Assembly (NCBI RefSeq): GCF_904846345.1 | Contig: NZ_CAJHAJ010000002.1 | Span: 62,001 to 126,000 of the forward strand | From: Psychrobacter maritimus | Lineage (GTDB): Bacteria > Pseudomonadota > Gammaproteobacteria > Pseudomonadales > Moraxellaceae | Length of the DNA stretch: 64,000 nt | Direction of reading: 5' to 3' | The notes under the pieces: model-generated | The model's database searches: none | Seen by the model: only the letters and a program-made list of their open reading frames with translations | Told to the model about the DNA's origin: nothing | Made by a program: the position numbers and the translations under genes | Shown here: positions 7,484-17,636 of the stretch, in pieces | Numbering within the stretch: position 1 is the first letter of the stretch | Layout of the letters: every line of letters begins with the position of its first letter

Positions 7484-10141
7484 ATGGACAACGCCCTTGT
7501 ACAACCGATGAATGAACCCTTTAAAAAGCCATTACCTGGCACAGATTTATATTACTTTGATACCCGTGAAGCCATCGAAAATATCGAAGCTGGCGCGTAT
7601 GACAAGCTACCGTTCTGCTCAAAAGTATTGTGTGAAAACTTGGTACGCCGCTGCCCACCAGAAGATTTAACCGCAGCGCTCAAGCAACATATCGAAGGCA
7701 AGCAAGACCTAGATTTTCCGTGGTATCCTGCTCGCGTCGTTTGTCATGATATCCTAGGTCAGACTGCGTTTGTTGACTTGGCAGGTCTACGTGACGCCAT
7801 CGCTGAGCAAGGCGGTGACCCATCAAAAGTGAATCCAATCGTCCCAACGCAATTGATTGTTGACCATTCACTAGCCGTTGAGCATGCAGGTTTTGAAGAA
7901 AACGCCTTTGAGAAAAACCGTGCTATCGAAGAGCGCCGTAACGATGACCGTTTTCACTTTATCAACTGGTGTCAGTATGCCTTTGATAACGTCAACGTCG
8001 TACCGCCCGGTAACGGCATCATGCACCAAATCAACTTAGAAAAAATGTCACCGGTTGTACAAGTCGTACAAAATAAAGCTGGTGAACAAGTGGCGTTTGC
8101 CGATACTTTGGTTGGTACTGATAGTCATACCCCGATGGTTGATGCTTTAGGCGTTATCTCAATTGGGGTGGGCGGGCTTGAAGCGGAAAGCGTCATGCTA
8201 GGCAACCCGTCTTATATGCGCCTGCCAGATTACGTTGGTGTTAAGCTAACCGGCAAATTGCAAAAAGGCATTACTGGTACCGATTTGGTACTCGCGATGA
8301 CTGAATTCTTACGTGATGCAGGCGTGGTATCTACTTATATCGAATTCTTCGGTGAAGGTGCACGCCAATTAAGCGTCGGTGACCGTGCTTCTATCTCAAA
8401 CATGACCCCAGAATATGGTGCCACCGCAGCGATGTTCTATATCGATGAGCAAACCATCGATTATCTACGCCTAACCGGTCGTTCTGAGGCTCAAATTAAA
8501 CTGGTTGAGCAATACGCTAAGCAAACCGGTCTATGGGCTGACGGCATGGAAAATGCAGTTTATGACCGTGTGCTTGAGTTTGATTTATCGGCTGTCGTCC
8601 GTAATATGGCAGGCCCTTCACGTCCGCATGCGCGCGTGTCAACCACAGACTTGGTTGCGAAAGGAATTGCTCACGGTGAAGGTGATAAATTACCTGAACC
8701 AAAAGATGGCTTAATGCCAGATGGCGCGGTGATTATCGCCGCGATTACCAGTTGTACCAATACGTCTAACCCGCGCAATATGGTTGCTGCTGGCCTTGTC
8801 GCCCGTAATGCTAATAAGAAAGGCTTATTGCGTAAGCCTTGGGTGAAATCATCTTTAGCGCCCGGCTCAAAAACGGTAAAAATGTACTTAGAAGAAGCCG
8901 GTCTGATGCCTGAGCTACAAGAAATCGGCTTTGATGTGGTTGGCTTTGCTTGTACTACCTGTAATGGTATGAGTGGCGCGCTTGATCCTAAGATTGAGCA
9001 AGAAATCATCGAGCGTGACCTATTTACCACCGCGGTACTATCAGGCAACCGTAACTTTGATGGTCGTATCCACCCGTATGCCAAGCAAGCGTTTTTAGCG
9101 TCGCCACCACTGGTGATTGCTTATGCTATCGCCGGTAATATCCGTTTTGATATTGAAAAAGACTCGTTGGGTAAAGACACGGACGGCAATGACGTGTATC
9201 TAAAAGACATCTGGTTTGATGATGACGAAGTTGATGCTATCGTTGCCAAAGCCGTGAAGCCTGAGCAATTTAATGCCGTTTATATCCCGATGTTTGATGA
9301 AGCCAAAAAAGACACCGGAAAAGCATTAAGCCCACTCTATGACTGGCGCGAGCAGACCACTTATATCCGTCGTCCGCCGTATTGGGAAGGCAAAATGGCG
9401 GCGATGAATAAGCTAAAAGGCATGCGTCCGTTAGCGGTGCTTGGTGACAATATCACCACTGACCATTTATCACCGTCTAATGCGATTTTGGGTGACTCAG
9501 CCGCTGGCGAGTACCTTGATACTATGGGTCTGCCAGCAGAAGACTATAACTCTTATGCGACCCATCGCGGCGACCATTTAACCGCCCAACGTGCAACCTT
9601 TGCTAACCCTAAATTGCTAAATGAGATGGTATGCGATGAGAACGGTGACGTTATCCAAGGCTCATTAGCCCGAGTTGAGCCAGAAGGTCAGGTCATGCGC
9701 ATGTGGGAAGCGATTGAAACCTATATGAACCGCGAGCAGCCGCTAATCATCATCGCCGGTGACGGCTATGGTCAAGGCTCAAGCCGTGACTGGGCTGCCA
9801 AAGGTGTACGTCTGGCTGGCGTAGAAGTCGTCGTCGCTGAAGATTTCGAACGTATCCATCGTCAAAACTTGGTTGGTATGGGTGCACTACCTTTGCAGTT
9901 TAAAGAAGGTGTCAATCGTAACACCCTAAATATCGATGGCACCGAAGTATTTGATATCGAAGGCGAAGTATCCGCTGGCGGTGAGATGACGTTAGTGATT
10001 CATCGTAAAGACGGCGCCGTTGATAAAGCACCTGTCATCTGTCGTTTAGATACCGCTGATGAAGTCAAAATGTATAACGCTGGCGGTATGCTACAGCGCT
10101 TTGCCAAAGAGTTTATCGATGGCACGCTAGATATTGTGTAA
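7484..10141 (+). CDS. acnD: Fe/S-dependent 2-methylcitrate dehydratase AcnD
   Basis: 885 residues, an aconitase-superfamily protein of AcnD length. The N-terminal segment AYDKLPFCSKVLCENLVRR is characteristic of the AcnD/AcnA group. The three [4Fe-4S] ligands are Cys424 (ITSCTNTSNP), Cys490 and Cys493 (ACTTCNGM). The C-terminal swivel domain carries GDGYGQGSSRDWAAKG. AcnD dehydrates 2-methylcitrate to a methylaconitate isomer that PrpF must convert to 2-methyl-cis-aconitate. Both prpF and a separate prpD follow downstream. AAAGGTGA precedes the start. Confidence 0.94.
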   Translation: MDNALVQPMNEPFKKPLPGTDLYYFDTREAIENIEAGAYDKLPFCSKVLCENLVRRCPPEDLTAALKQHIEGKQDLDFPWYPARVVCHDILGQTAFVDLAGLRDAIAEQGGDPSKVNPIVPTQLIVDHSLAVEHAGFEENAFEKNRAIEERRNDDRFHFINWCQYAFDNVNVVPPGNGIMHQINLEKMSPVVQVVQNKAGEQVAFADTLVGTDSHTPMVDALGVISIGVGGLEAESVMLGNPSYMRLPDYVGVKLTGKLQKGITGTDLVLAMTEFLRDAGVVSTYIEFFGEGARQLSVGDRASISNMTPEYGATAAMFYIDEQTIDYLRLTGRSEAQIKLVEQYAKQTGLWADGMENAVYDRVLEFDLSAVVRNMAGPSRPHARVSTTDLVAKGIAHGEGDKLPEPKDGLMPDGAVIIAAITSCTNTSNPRNMVAAGLVARNANKKGLLRKPWVKSSLAPGSKTVKMYLEEAGLMPELQEIGFDVVGFACTTCNGMSGALDPKIEQEIIERDLFTTAVLSGNRNFDGRIHPYAKQAFLASPPLVIAYAIAGNIRFDIEKDSLGKDTDGNDVYLKDIWFDDDEVDAIVAKAVKPEQFNAVYIPMFDEAKKDTGKALSPLYDWREQTTYIRRPPYWEGKMAAMNKLKGMRPLAVLGDNITTDHLSPSNAILGDSAAGEYLDTMGLPAEDYNSYATHRGDHLTAQRATFANPKLLNEMVCDENGDVIQGSLARVEPEGQVMRMWEAIETYMNREQPLIIIAGDGYGQGSSRDWAAKGVRLAGVEVVVAEDFERIHRQNLVGMGALPLQFKEGVNRNTLNIDGTEVFDIEGEVSAGGEMTLVIHRKDGAVDKAPVICRLDTADEVKMYNAGGMLQRFAKEFIDGTLDIV

Positions 10142-10169
10142 GTGTCATGAGTGTTAAATAATTAAAGAG

Positions 10170-10206
10170 CCGATGTTGTATAAATTATACGGCATCGGTT
10201 TTTTAA
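10170..10206 (+). terminator. Intrinsic terminator after acnD
   Basis: CCGATGTTGTATAA (10170-10183) pairs with TTATACGGCATCGG (10185-10198), followed by six T residues. It implies that prpF downstream is at least partly transcribed separately or by read-through. Confidence 0.8.
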
Positions 10207-10325
10207 TTATTGCCATCCTATTATCAACTGACAACCACGACATCAAAAAGCTTGTAAATTATTCAACAATTATTAGGAAATTCGGCATAATAACGATTTA
10301 TATTTTCCTATTAAGAGAGGTTGTT

Positions 10326-10817
10326 ATGAGCTGGTTAAAATTGTTTATTGCGTGTGTTGTCCTTTATCTTGGTCAAAGTTACTACCTTTTATCATCAAAT
10401 AATGTAGAAAAATTTTTGGCTGAGCATAACGCCTTAGCTATGCAAGATCCGGTAGCCGCTTGTGATAACTATAGCGATGATGTCGAAGTATCTATTAATC
10501 ACGATACCGGTAACGGCGCTTGGGAAGTAGAAGGTGGTAAAAATGAGATATGTGGCTATATAAAACAATCTCAGGCAGCACTTACTGTCCTACAAGCCAA
10601 TACCTCAGGTCACCTCGAAAATCTAACAGTGAAGACAGGCTTCCCATGGTCTAAAGCTCATGTGAGCTATGATGAAATCAACGATGTTCAAATGAATACG
10701 CTAGGCTCAATCAGCAGTAAAACGCATGATGCTATTGATATTAAGCGCACGCTCACTGGTCTGAGTATAGCCTCAGTCAATTCTACTGGTGGCGTAAACT
10801 CACTCGGTAAACCTTAA
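10326..10817 (+). CDS. Small secreted/membrane-anchored protein of unknown function
   Basis: 163 residues from the ATG at 10326, which has AAGAGAGG a few bases upstream. A longer open frame starting at 10173 runs through the acnD terminator and is not credible. The N-terminus is one hydrophobic segment (SWLKLFIACVVLYLGQSYYL, residues 2-21), either a signal peptide or an anchor. The rest is polar with two Cys (in AACDNY and EICGYI) that could form a disulfide. It is inserted between acnD and prpF, which are usually adjacent, and is flanked by an AT-rich leader. Family not recognised. A link to propionate metabolism is not supported by its sequence. Confidence 0.75.
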   Translation: MSWLKLFIACVVLYLGQSYYLLSSNNVEKFLAEHNALAMQDPVAACDNYSDDVEVSINHDTGNGAWEVEGGKNEICGYIKQSQAALTVLQANTSGHLENLTVKTGFPWSKAHVSYDEINDVQMNTLGSISSKTHDAIDIKRTLTGLSIASVNSTGGVNSLGKP

Positions 10818-10879
10818 TCATTACTTTTAACCATGTTTTTGAAAATAATATTAGAGAATTAATTAAAGGATTTCCCCTA

Positions 10880-12148
10880 ATGACCCAATCAACTTCACAA
10901 CATACACCTTTAAAAAACACACCAAAATTTGCCCCACAAGTCTCTGTCCCTGCCACCTATATGCGCGGCGGTACCTCAAAAGGTACATTTTTTAAATTAT
11001 CCGACTTACCTGAGCGCTGTCAAATTGCTGGCAAGGCGCGCGATAATTTTCTATTGCGGGTCATCGGTAGCCCTGATCCTTATGGTAAGCAAATTGACGG
11101 CTTGGGCAATGGTAGCTCTAGCACTTCTAAGACCGTCATCTTATCTGAGTCTGATAAGACAGACCACGATGTCAATTATCTGTTTGGACAGGTCAATATC
11201 GCCAAGCCTATGATTGATTGGGCGGGTAACTGTGGTAATTTAACCGCTGCGGTTGGCGCTTGTGCGATTAATATGGGCTTGATTGACGCGGCTAAAGTGA
11301 AAGCTAGTGTCAGTAATAATACGAGCAACGGCATTTGCGAAGTGCGTATTTGGCAAGAGAATATTAGTAAAACCATTATCGCTCATGTGCCTGTTTACTT
11401 AGATGAGCAAGGCAAAGTACAAGTGCAAGAAACCGGCGACTTTGAATTGGATGGTGTCACCTTCCCTGCTGCCGAAGTCAAAATCGAATTTATCGACCCG
11501 GTTGATTCCTCTAGTGATATGTTCCCGACCAACAATCTAATCGATGATTTTGATGTGTCTGGCTGTGGTCTAAATACCGATAGCGTCAAAGCCACCTTTA
11601 TCAGTGCCGGTATTCCAACCATCTTTATGAAAGCAGAAGATTTGGGTTTTACTGGTACGGAACTGCAAGGCGACATCAATAGTAATAGCGAAACCTTAGC
11701 TAAGTTGGAGGCAATCCGTGCTGAAGGTGGCGTTGCAATGGGCTTATTTAAAGACGTCTCTGAAGCACAAAGCAGTCAGCATATCCCAAAAATTGCTTGG
11801 GTTGCCCCTGCACAAAGCTATAGCGCCTCAAGTGGCAAAGCAGTTGAGGCGAATGAGATTGACTTAGTGGTACGCGCCATGAGTATGGGGCAATTGCATC
11901 ATGCGATGATGGGTACAGCAGCGGTGGCGATTGCCGCAGCAGCGACCACCCAAGGTACATTGGTCAATGAAGCAGCTGGTGGTAGCGAATTAGGTGAAGT
12001 GCGCTTTGGCCATCCATCAGGAACGCTACTCGTCGGCGGAAAAACCGAGCAAGTCGCTGGTCGCTGGGAAGCCAAAAAAGTCTCCATGAGCCGCTCTGCT
12101 CGCCGAATTATGGTTGGTGAAGTTTTTGTGCCAAATGATAGTTTTTAG
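10880..12148 (+). CDS. prpF: 2-methylaconitate cis-trans isomerase
   Basis: 422 residues. PrpF belongs to the diaminopimelate epimerase-like fold family and isomerises the product of AcnD to 2-methyl-cis-aconitate. The N-terminal ATYMRGGTSKGTFF motif and the internal DWAGNCGNLTAAVGA motif are hallmarks. The protein is slightly longer than the usual ~395 residues because of an N-terminal Thr/Ser-rich leader. AAAGGATTTCCCCTA precedes the ATG. The presence of both acnD and prpF makes the AcnD route complete. Confidence 0.94.
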   Translation: MTQSTSQHTPLKNTPKFAPQVSVPATYMRGGTSKGTFFKLSDLPERCQIAGKARDNFLLRVIGSPDPYGKQIDGLGNGSSSTSKTVILSESDKTDHDVNYLFGQVNIAKPMIDWAGNCGNLTAAVGACAINMGLIDAAKVKASVSNNTSNGICEVRIWQENISKTIIAHVPVYLDEQGKVQVQETGDFELDGVTFPAAEVKIEFIDPVDSSSDMFPTNNLIDDFDVSGCGLNTDSVKATFISAGIPTIFMKAEDLGFTGTELQGDINSNSETLAKLEAIRAEGGVAMGLFKDVSEAQSSQHIPKIAWVAPAQSYSASSGKAVEANEIDLVVRAMSMGQLHHAMMGTAAVAIAAAATTQGTLVNEAAGGSELGEVRFGHPSGTLLVGGKTEQVAGRWEAKKVSMSRSARRIMVGEVFVPNDSF

Positions 12149-12258
12149 TCAGCAGATTTTAGGCTACCAATTAAAGCCTTTATAATAGCGGTCTATTTAT
12201 AAAATGTACTACAATCAATGGTAATGATTTAACTGACATTAAATAGCGCCTTAATATT

Positions 12259-14106
12259 ATGAGTACTTCTCCACGCCGTGTTCCTCTAGACAATAAGCCT
12301 CCCACTAAGAAAGCAGAACGGGGGGCTTTGCTATGGTCTATCCTAAAAAGGCTGGGAGAGTTTGCAAGGCCCTATCGAGGGCTTTTCATTTTAACCTTGA
12401 TATTAACGGTATTAGGGTCGTTTACCGCGCAGGTTAACGCCTTTGTATTGCAATATACCATTGATACCTTAACCAATATTGTCGATTTGCCCGACCCATG
12501 GGTAGAAGGCATAAGACTACTCACGCTGATTAGTGTGATTTTATTGGTGAAAGAGATACTAAACGTCATCATCACCTTTGGTCAGCGCTACTTTGGTGAG
12601 CGTATTCGTATTAACTTATCGCGTGATTTGTCTCAAAAAGTGGTCGACCGTATTTTGTCTTATAAAATGGCGTTTTATACCAGTGATGAGAACGCTAGCG
12701 GCAAGCTGCAAACCCGTATTGATTTGGGTGTCAGCAGCCTCACGCAACTGGTGCAAAACTTCTTTATTGATATGCTACCGCTGTTTGCCAGTGCCATCGT
12801 GTCATTAATCATTATGTTTAATGCCAATTTTTGGGTCGGTATGGTCGGTTTGGTTATCGTGCCGATTTACTTTTTTGTCAGTCAGCGCCAAGCCAATCGT
12901 TTGCAAGGATTCCGCAAACAAATGCGCCAATACCGTGAGACCAAAAGCGGCTTGGTAATCTCGATTATTGACTCTATCACCGTTATTAAGTCGTTTGTTC
13001 GTGAGCCGATTGAGTCCGATAAGCACTGGGAAATCCAAAAGGATATGACCGCCAATCAGCTACGTATCCGCAGTATCGCGTTTATGTATAACGCTGGCAA
13101 AACCTTTATCGAGCAAATCGGCGTGGTCGTCATTATTGTTTTGACCTCGTATTTTGTGCTCAATGGGCAGATGACCATTGGCGCGATTATGTTTCATATC
13201 TTACTATTTCAAAACGTCGCCGCTCCCATTCGCGAATTGCACCGCATTTACGATCAAATTAACAACGCCCTCACGTATGCGGAAGGCTTCTTTGATATCT
13301 TGGACGATGACCAAGCGATTGAGAACGAAGGTAAAGTCAAATGTACCGACTTAAAAGGTCATATTGAGCTAAAAGATGTCAATTTCTCCTATCCCAATGG
13401 CAAGCAGGCGCTGCATGATGTGAGTTTTAATATTTATCCCAATCGCATTACCGCTTTGGTTGGGTTAAGTGGCGCAGGTAAAAGCACCATTATTAATTTA
13501 TTGGTCAAGTTTTATGACCCCAGTAGCGGCACTATTTGTCTTGATGGTCGCAATCTAGAAGACTACAGCACCCATAATTTGCGTGAACAAATCGGCTTGG
13601 TACTACAAAAAAACCATATTTTCTCAGGGACCATCGCCGACAACATTCGTTATGGAGCGATGGATGCCACCGATGAAGAAATTATTGACGCCGCCAAACA
13701 AGCCTCTATTCATGAGCAAATCCTTGGCATGCCTGAAGGTTATGAAAGTGAGGCCAAACTGCTTTCTGGCGGTCAGCAGCAGCGTATTGCGCTGGCACGT
13801 ATGTTTTTAAAAGACCCACCGATTGTATTTTTGGATGAACCAACCGCCAGTCTTGATGCCATCGCCACCCAGCAGATTAAGCACAGCCTAGATTTAATTA
13901 AAAAAGACCGTACGGTGATTATCGTCTCGCATAATATTTCACAAATTATCGATGCCGATGATTTGGTGGTGATTGAAAATGGCCGTGTGATGGAGACTGG
14001 CACGCACGACGAGCTTTATGCCAATCACGGTAAATACTATGAGATATTCAATGCCATGTCTGATAGTTTGAATTTAGATAAAATCAGTCAAACCTTAAAT
14101 AGTTAA
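12259..14106 (+). CDS. ABC exporter half-transporter (membrane domain fused to ATPase)
   Basis: 615 residues. An N-terminal type I exporter membrane domain with about six helices (residues ~35-330) is followed by a nucleotide-binding domain. That domain has Walker A GLSGAGKST (~402-410), the ABC signature LSGGQQQR (~502-509), Walker B IVFLDEPT (~522-529) and the switch histidine in VSHN (~556-559). It should homodimerise in the inner membrane. The MsbA/multidrug-type architecture does not define a substrate. It lies 110 bp after prpF on the same strand, but a metabolic connection is not evident. Confidence 0.9.
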   Translation: MSTSPRRVPLDNKPPTKKAERGALLWSILKRLGEFARPYRGLFILTLILTVLGSFTAQVNAFVLQYTIDTLTNIVDLPDPWVEGIRLLTLISVILLVKEILNVIITFGQRYFGERIRINLSRDLSQKVVDRILSYKMAFYTSDENASGKLQTRIDLGVSSLTQLVQNFFIDMLPLFASAIVSLIIMFNANFWVGMVGLVIVPIYFFVSQRQANRLQGFRKQMRQYRETKSGLVISIIDSITVIKSFVREPIESDKHWEIQKDMTANQLRIRSIAFMYNAGKTFIEQIGVVVIIVLTSYFVLNGQMTIGAIMFHILLFQNVAAPIRELHRIYDQINNALTYAEGFFDILDDDQAIENEGKVKCTDLKGHIELKDVNFSYPNGKQALHDVSFNIYPNRITALVGLSGAGKSTIINLLVKFYDPSSGTICLDGRNLEDYSTHNLREQIGLVLQKNHIFSGTIADNIRYGAMDATDEEIIDAAKQASIHEQILGMPEGYESEAKLLSGGQQQRIALARMFLKDPPIVFLDEPTASLDAIATQQIKHSLDLIKKDRTVIIVSHNISQIIDADDLVVIENGRVMETGTHDELYANHGKYYEIFNAMSDSLNLDKISQTLNS

Positions 14107-14224
14107 TGCAGGGCGAAATCGTTATAATGCTCAGTCTTTGATGCATTATTGCTATATTTAGAATATTTAAAATTTATATTGTTACCCTATGAACGCCCTT
14201 TAAATCGTTAGAAGCTATTTGACT

Positions 14225-14815
14225 ATGACCTGTGAATTTTCTATAAAAACCTTTGATGAGCTGACCACCGTTGATCTTTATCATATTTTAAAAGCCCGCT
14301 CACAAGTATTTGTGGTCGAGCAAAACTGCCCATATCAAGATATGGACGAAGTAGATTTTGATTGCTTACATCTGGTCGCCCATCAAAATGAAGCCTTGAT
14401 TGGCTATTGCCGCATTATCCCGCCGCAATTTAATCATAAAAGATCCTCGGTTAACCCTTCAGGTCCCATACCTGCGATTGGCAGAGTTTTGGTGCTAGCA
14501 GAGCACCGAGGCAATGGCGTTGCCCGTCAAATAATGCTTGAGGCCATCAAGTACTGCCGTAAAAAGTATGGTAAAAAAACCATTATCATTTCCGCCCAGA
14601 CTTATTTGCTACACTTCTATGAGTCACTCGGCTTTATTGCTGAAGGTGAGCGCTATCTTGAAGACGGCCTTGAGCATGTCACCATGGCGTTGCCCGTCAT
14701 TAAAAAAGTAAAAGTAAAAAAAGAAAGCTCAGGGATGGTAAGTAGCATCCTCAGCTTTTTACTCTTGATACTGGCGCTTTTATTCATTGTCGGTTTGGTT
14801 TATCTCATGATTTGA
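14225..14815 (+). CDS. ElaA-like GNAT acetyltransferase with C-terminal membrane anchor
   Basis: 196 residues from the ATG at 14225; a TTG two codons earlier is less likely. Residues ~1-150 match the ElaA-type GNAT family: LYHILKARSQVFVVEQNCPYQDMD near the N-terminus, then the acetyl-CoA region RVLVLAEHRGNGVARQIM. ElaA proteins are normally ~150 residues and soluble. Here a Lys-rich linker is followed by a strong hydrophobic segment (about residues 171-195, ending in GLVYLMI), predicting a tail-anchored enzyme. Its acceptor substrate is unknown. It lies between the ABC exporter and prpD. Confidence 0.85.
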   Translation: MTCEFSIKTFDELTTVDLYHILKARSQVFVVEQNCPYQDMDEVDFDCLHLVAHQNEALIGYCRIIPPQFNHKRSSVNPSGPIPAIGRVLVLAEHRGNGVARQIMLEAIKYCRKKYGKKTIIISAQTYLLHFYESLGFIAEGERYLEDGLEHVTMALPVIKKVKVKKESSGMVSSILSFLLLILALLFIVGLVYLMI

Positions 14816-15047
14816 TGGCCGCGCGTCTTTTTACCTTTACCTTACCTTGAATAGATTCATCAAAGATTATTAAACGATAAAACAGTCTTACACGACTTCA
14901 CTGTTGTTCGATATTGAGTATGTTATTTTTGATGGATAGCTGATTAACAAATGGTTTATTAATAGAAACTCTAACTAATAGACCGTTAAAGCGCATCGCT
15001 TAATGTTTAATCGCTAAAATATTCGACTCAAGGAAGGGGTAACGATT

Positions 15048-16565
15048 ATGTCTAACACTCAAAATGCCACCGTAGAGAGCAATATTCGTCCAGAGTACGA
15101 CGATGAGATTCAAAAAATTGCCGATTACGTGCTTAATTACTCTATCGATAACGACTCGCCTAATAGCGCTGATGCTTGGAATACCGCCCGCTACTGCCTG
15201 ATGGATACGCTAGGCTGCGGACTACTGGCATTGCGCTTTCCTGAATGTACCAAGCACCTAGGACCCGATTGCGCCGATCAGATTACCCCTAATGGCGCGC
15301 GCGTCCCCGGCACTTCCCATAGACTCGACCCTATAAAAGCGGCCTTCGATATCGGCTGTATGGTGCGCTGGCTTGATTATAACGATACATGGCTTGCTGC
15401 CGAATGGGGTCATCCTTCGGACAATTTAGGCGGGATTTTGGCTGTGGCGGACTATATCAGTCAGCAGAACGTCAGCCAAGGTCGCGCTGCGCTCACCATG
15501 CGCGACGTGTTAGAAGCGATGATTATGGCGCATGAAATTCAAGGCGTGCTCGCCTTAGACAATTCATTTAACCGCGTTGGGCTTGACCATGTCTTCCTAG
15601 TAAAACTCGCCTCGACAGCAGTGGTTGCCAAACTCTATAAATTACCACGCGAGCGCATCATGGCAGCCATCTCGCAAGCGATTGTCGATGGACAAGCATT
15701 ACGTACCTATCGCCATGCGCCAAATGCTGGTAGCCGTAAGTCTTGGGCGGCAGGTGACGCGACCAGTCGTGCGGTACGCTTGGTCGATATCACCCGTCGC
15801 GGCGAGATGGGTATCCCAGGGGCACTTACTGCGCCGCAATGGGGCTTTTATGATGTGCTATTTAGCCATACCAATAAAGACTTGGCACTCAAACCTGAAA
15901 ACGAACGTCGCTTTACCTTTCAGCGTGAGTTTGGCAGTTATGTGATGGAAAATATCTTATTTAAAATAAGCTTCCCTGCCGAGTTCCACGCCCAGACCGC
16001 TTGTGAGGCGGCTGTCATTCTGCATCCGCGTATCGACGATAGGATTGATGAGATCGAAAAAATCGTCCTAACTACCCATGATTCAGCCATTCGAATCATT
16101 TCTAAAGAAGGCACGCTTGATAATCCTGCTGATCGTGATCATTGTCTGCAATATATGGTCGCCGTACCTTTATTAACGGGCGACTTGATGGCAGAAAACT
16201 ACGAAGACGACTATCATGAACAGCATCATATTTTGATTGATGAGTTGCGTCGTAAGATGGTTGTCGTAGAGGATACCGATTATTCAAAAGATTATCATGA
16301 CCCAAGCAAACGCTCGATTGCCAATGCCATTCAAATATTCTTTAAAGATGGCAGTAGTACTGATAAAGTCGCTGTCGAATACCCGATTGGCCATAAACGC
16401 CGCCGTGCAGAAGGCATCCCTGTATTAGAAGCAAAGTTCCGAGCCAGTTTGGCAACGCGTTTTATTGACAGTCGCTGTGCGGATATTTTTGCGCTATGTG
16501 ATGACCAACAACGCTTGGAGGAAACCCCTGTTAATGAGTTTATGGATTTATTTGTCGCTAATTAA
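15048..16565 (+). CDS. prpD: 2-methylcitrate dehydratase PrpD (MmgE/PrpD family)
   Basis: 505 residues. PrpD dehydrates 2-methylcitrate directly to 2-methyl-cis-aconitate without a metal cluster. Family features include the N-terminal [37 protein letters not shown] (about residues 104-125) and [10 protein letters not shown]. The length fits the E. coli-type PrpD (~480). AAGGAAGGGG lies upstream of the start. It is functionally redundant with acnD+prpF in the same window and separated from them by an ABC exporter and an acetyltransferase gene, so it may be independently transcribed. Confidence 0.94.
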   Translation: MSNTQNATVESNIRPEYDDEIQKIADYVLNYSIDNDSPNSADAWNTARYCLMDTLGCGLLALRFPECTKHLGPDCADQITPNGARVPGTSHRLDPIKAAFDIGCMVRWLDYNDTWLAAEWGHPSDNLGGILAVADYISQQNVSQGRAALTMRDVLEAMIMAHEIQGVLALDNSFNRVGLDHVFLVKLASTAVVAKLYKLPRERIMAAISQAIVDGQALRTYRHAPNAGSRKSWAAGDATSRAVRLVDITRRGEMGIPGALTAPQWGFYDVLFSHTNKDLALKPENERRFTFQREFGSYVMENILFKISFPAEFHAQTACEAAVILHPRIDDRIDEIEKIVLTTHDSAIRIISKEGTLDNPADRDHCLQYMVAVPLLTGDLMAENYEDDYHEQHHILIDELRRKMVVVEDTDYSKDYHDPSKRSIANAIQIFFKDGSSTDKVAVEYPIGHKRRRAEGIPVLEAKFRASLATRFIDSRCADIFALCDDQQRLEETPVNEFMDLFVAN

Positions 16566-16568
16566 TTT

Positions 16569-16600
16569 TAAAGCGCATAAATAATTCAGCGCCTTTTTGT
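16569..16600. terminator. Possible bidirectional terminator between prpD and SDR gene
   Basis: AAAGCGC (16570-16576) and GCGCCTTTTT (16589-16598) can pair with one bulge around an AT-rich loop, with a T-run on the plus strand. It lies between converging genes. Confidence 0.45.
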
Positions 16601-16628
16601 TTTGATGAATCGTGTTTTTACCAATCTT

Positions 16629-17399
16629 TTACCAAGCTATGGACTCACCCGCCCAATCGACAAAACTGCCAGATTGGGCAGCGCTCATACTATCAAGCAC
16701 TTCCAGTAAACGCTTGGCGCTATAGGCTGGCGAGAACAGCTTTTCGTCAGCCACATTGCTTTGAAAGGGTGAAGATAACTGGGTATCGACGGTACCTGGC
16801 TGCATGACGACCACGCAGACATCCTTTAGCGACCGACTCCATTCAATGCTCAAATTTCTCATACCCATATTCAGTGCCGCTTTACTCATACGGTAGCTGT
16901 ACCAACCGCCCAGATGATTATCAGTGATACTGCCAACCCGGGCTGATATGGTCGCAAAAATGGCAGGCTGGTCAGCGTCACGCTCAGCTTTTGCGAGTAA
17001 TGGCCTGATATGCTTGGCAATCAGCAAACTTGCTAAAGCGTTAATCTGCATACTCTGCAAAAAGAAGTCCGTCTCCAGTTGTCGTAATGCTTTTTCTGGC
17101 TGATTGTGTGCTGTATGTAATAAGCCGACGCAGTTAATCACCCAGTCGATATGGGAAGTTTGCTGCTTAATATCAGCAATGGCTTGTTCGATACTATCCT
17201 CATCGCTCACATCCATCGGTAGCCAATACAAATTATCTGCCGCAAAGTCAGGCTGACTTTTGTGATAAGTCGCATATACCCTTGCATTTCCTATATTTTC
17301 ATCACTTTGTTCATTAGCAATCCGTTGTAGTAGCTCTTTCACAATCGCTTGACCAATACCACCGGTGCCGCCAATAATTAAATAATTCTTATTATTCAC
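16629..17399 (-). CDS. Short-chain dehydrogenase/reductase, C-factor-like
   Basis: 256 residues starting at a GTG (17397-17399) supported by AAGGAAG five to six bases upstream. The Rossmann NAD(P) motif GGTGGIGQA is at residues 9-17. The catalytic Ser is probably in the FATISARVGS segment, and Tyr-x-x-x-Lys appears as YRMSK. The overall pattern resembles the CsgA/C-factor group of SDR enzymes, whose substrates vary. It converges with prpD and is divergent from the DUF2868 gene. No substrate can be assigned. Confidence 0.88.
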   Translation of the reverse strand: MNNKNYLIIGGTGGIGQAIVKELLQRIANEQSDENIGNARVYATYHKSQPDFAADNLYWLPMDVSDEDSIEQAIADIKQQTSHIDWVINCVGLLHTAHNQPEKALRQLETDFFLQSMQINALASLLIAKHIRPLLAKAERDADQPAIFATISARVGSITDNHLGGWYSYRMSKAALNMGMRNLSIEWSRSLKDVCVVVMQPGTVDTQLSSPFQSNVADEKLFSPAYSAKRLLEVLDSMSAAQSGSFVDWAGESIAW

Positions 17400-17636
17400 A
17401 AGGTCTTCCTTATTGCTCTCTGTATTATTATCTATTACTCACCTGAATCCATTTTGGCGCGTTTACTTTACATTTACTATGATAAAACGCTAAGAATAAT
17501 AGAAGTTATCGCCGCGCTATATGAGCTACAATAATCACTAATGGGTAGAATACTCAACATTTTTAAGTAAGCATTGACATAATAAAATCATACTTATACT
17601 TTTAAACCAACGCTTTTATAGGGATATCATCGCACT

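Noticed and set aside
8671..9084. 137-codon minus-strand open frame inside acnD
   Set aside because: Antisense shadow of a conserved enzyme gene.
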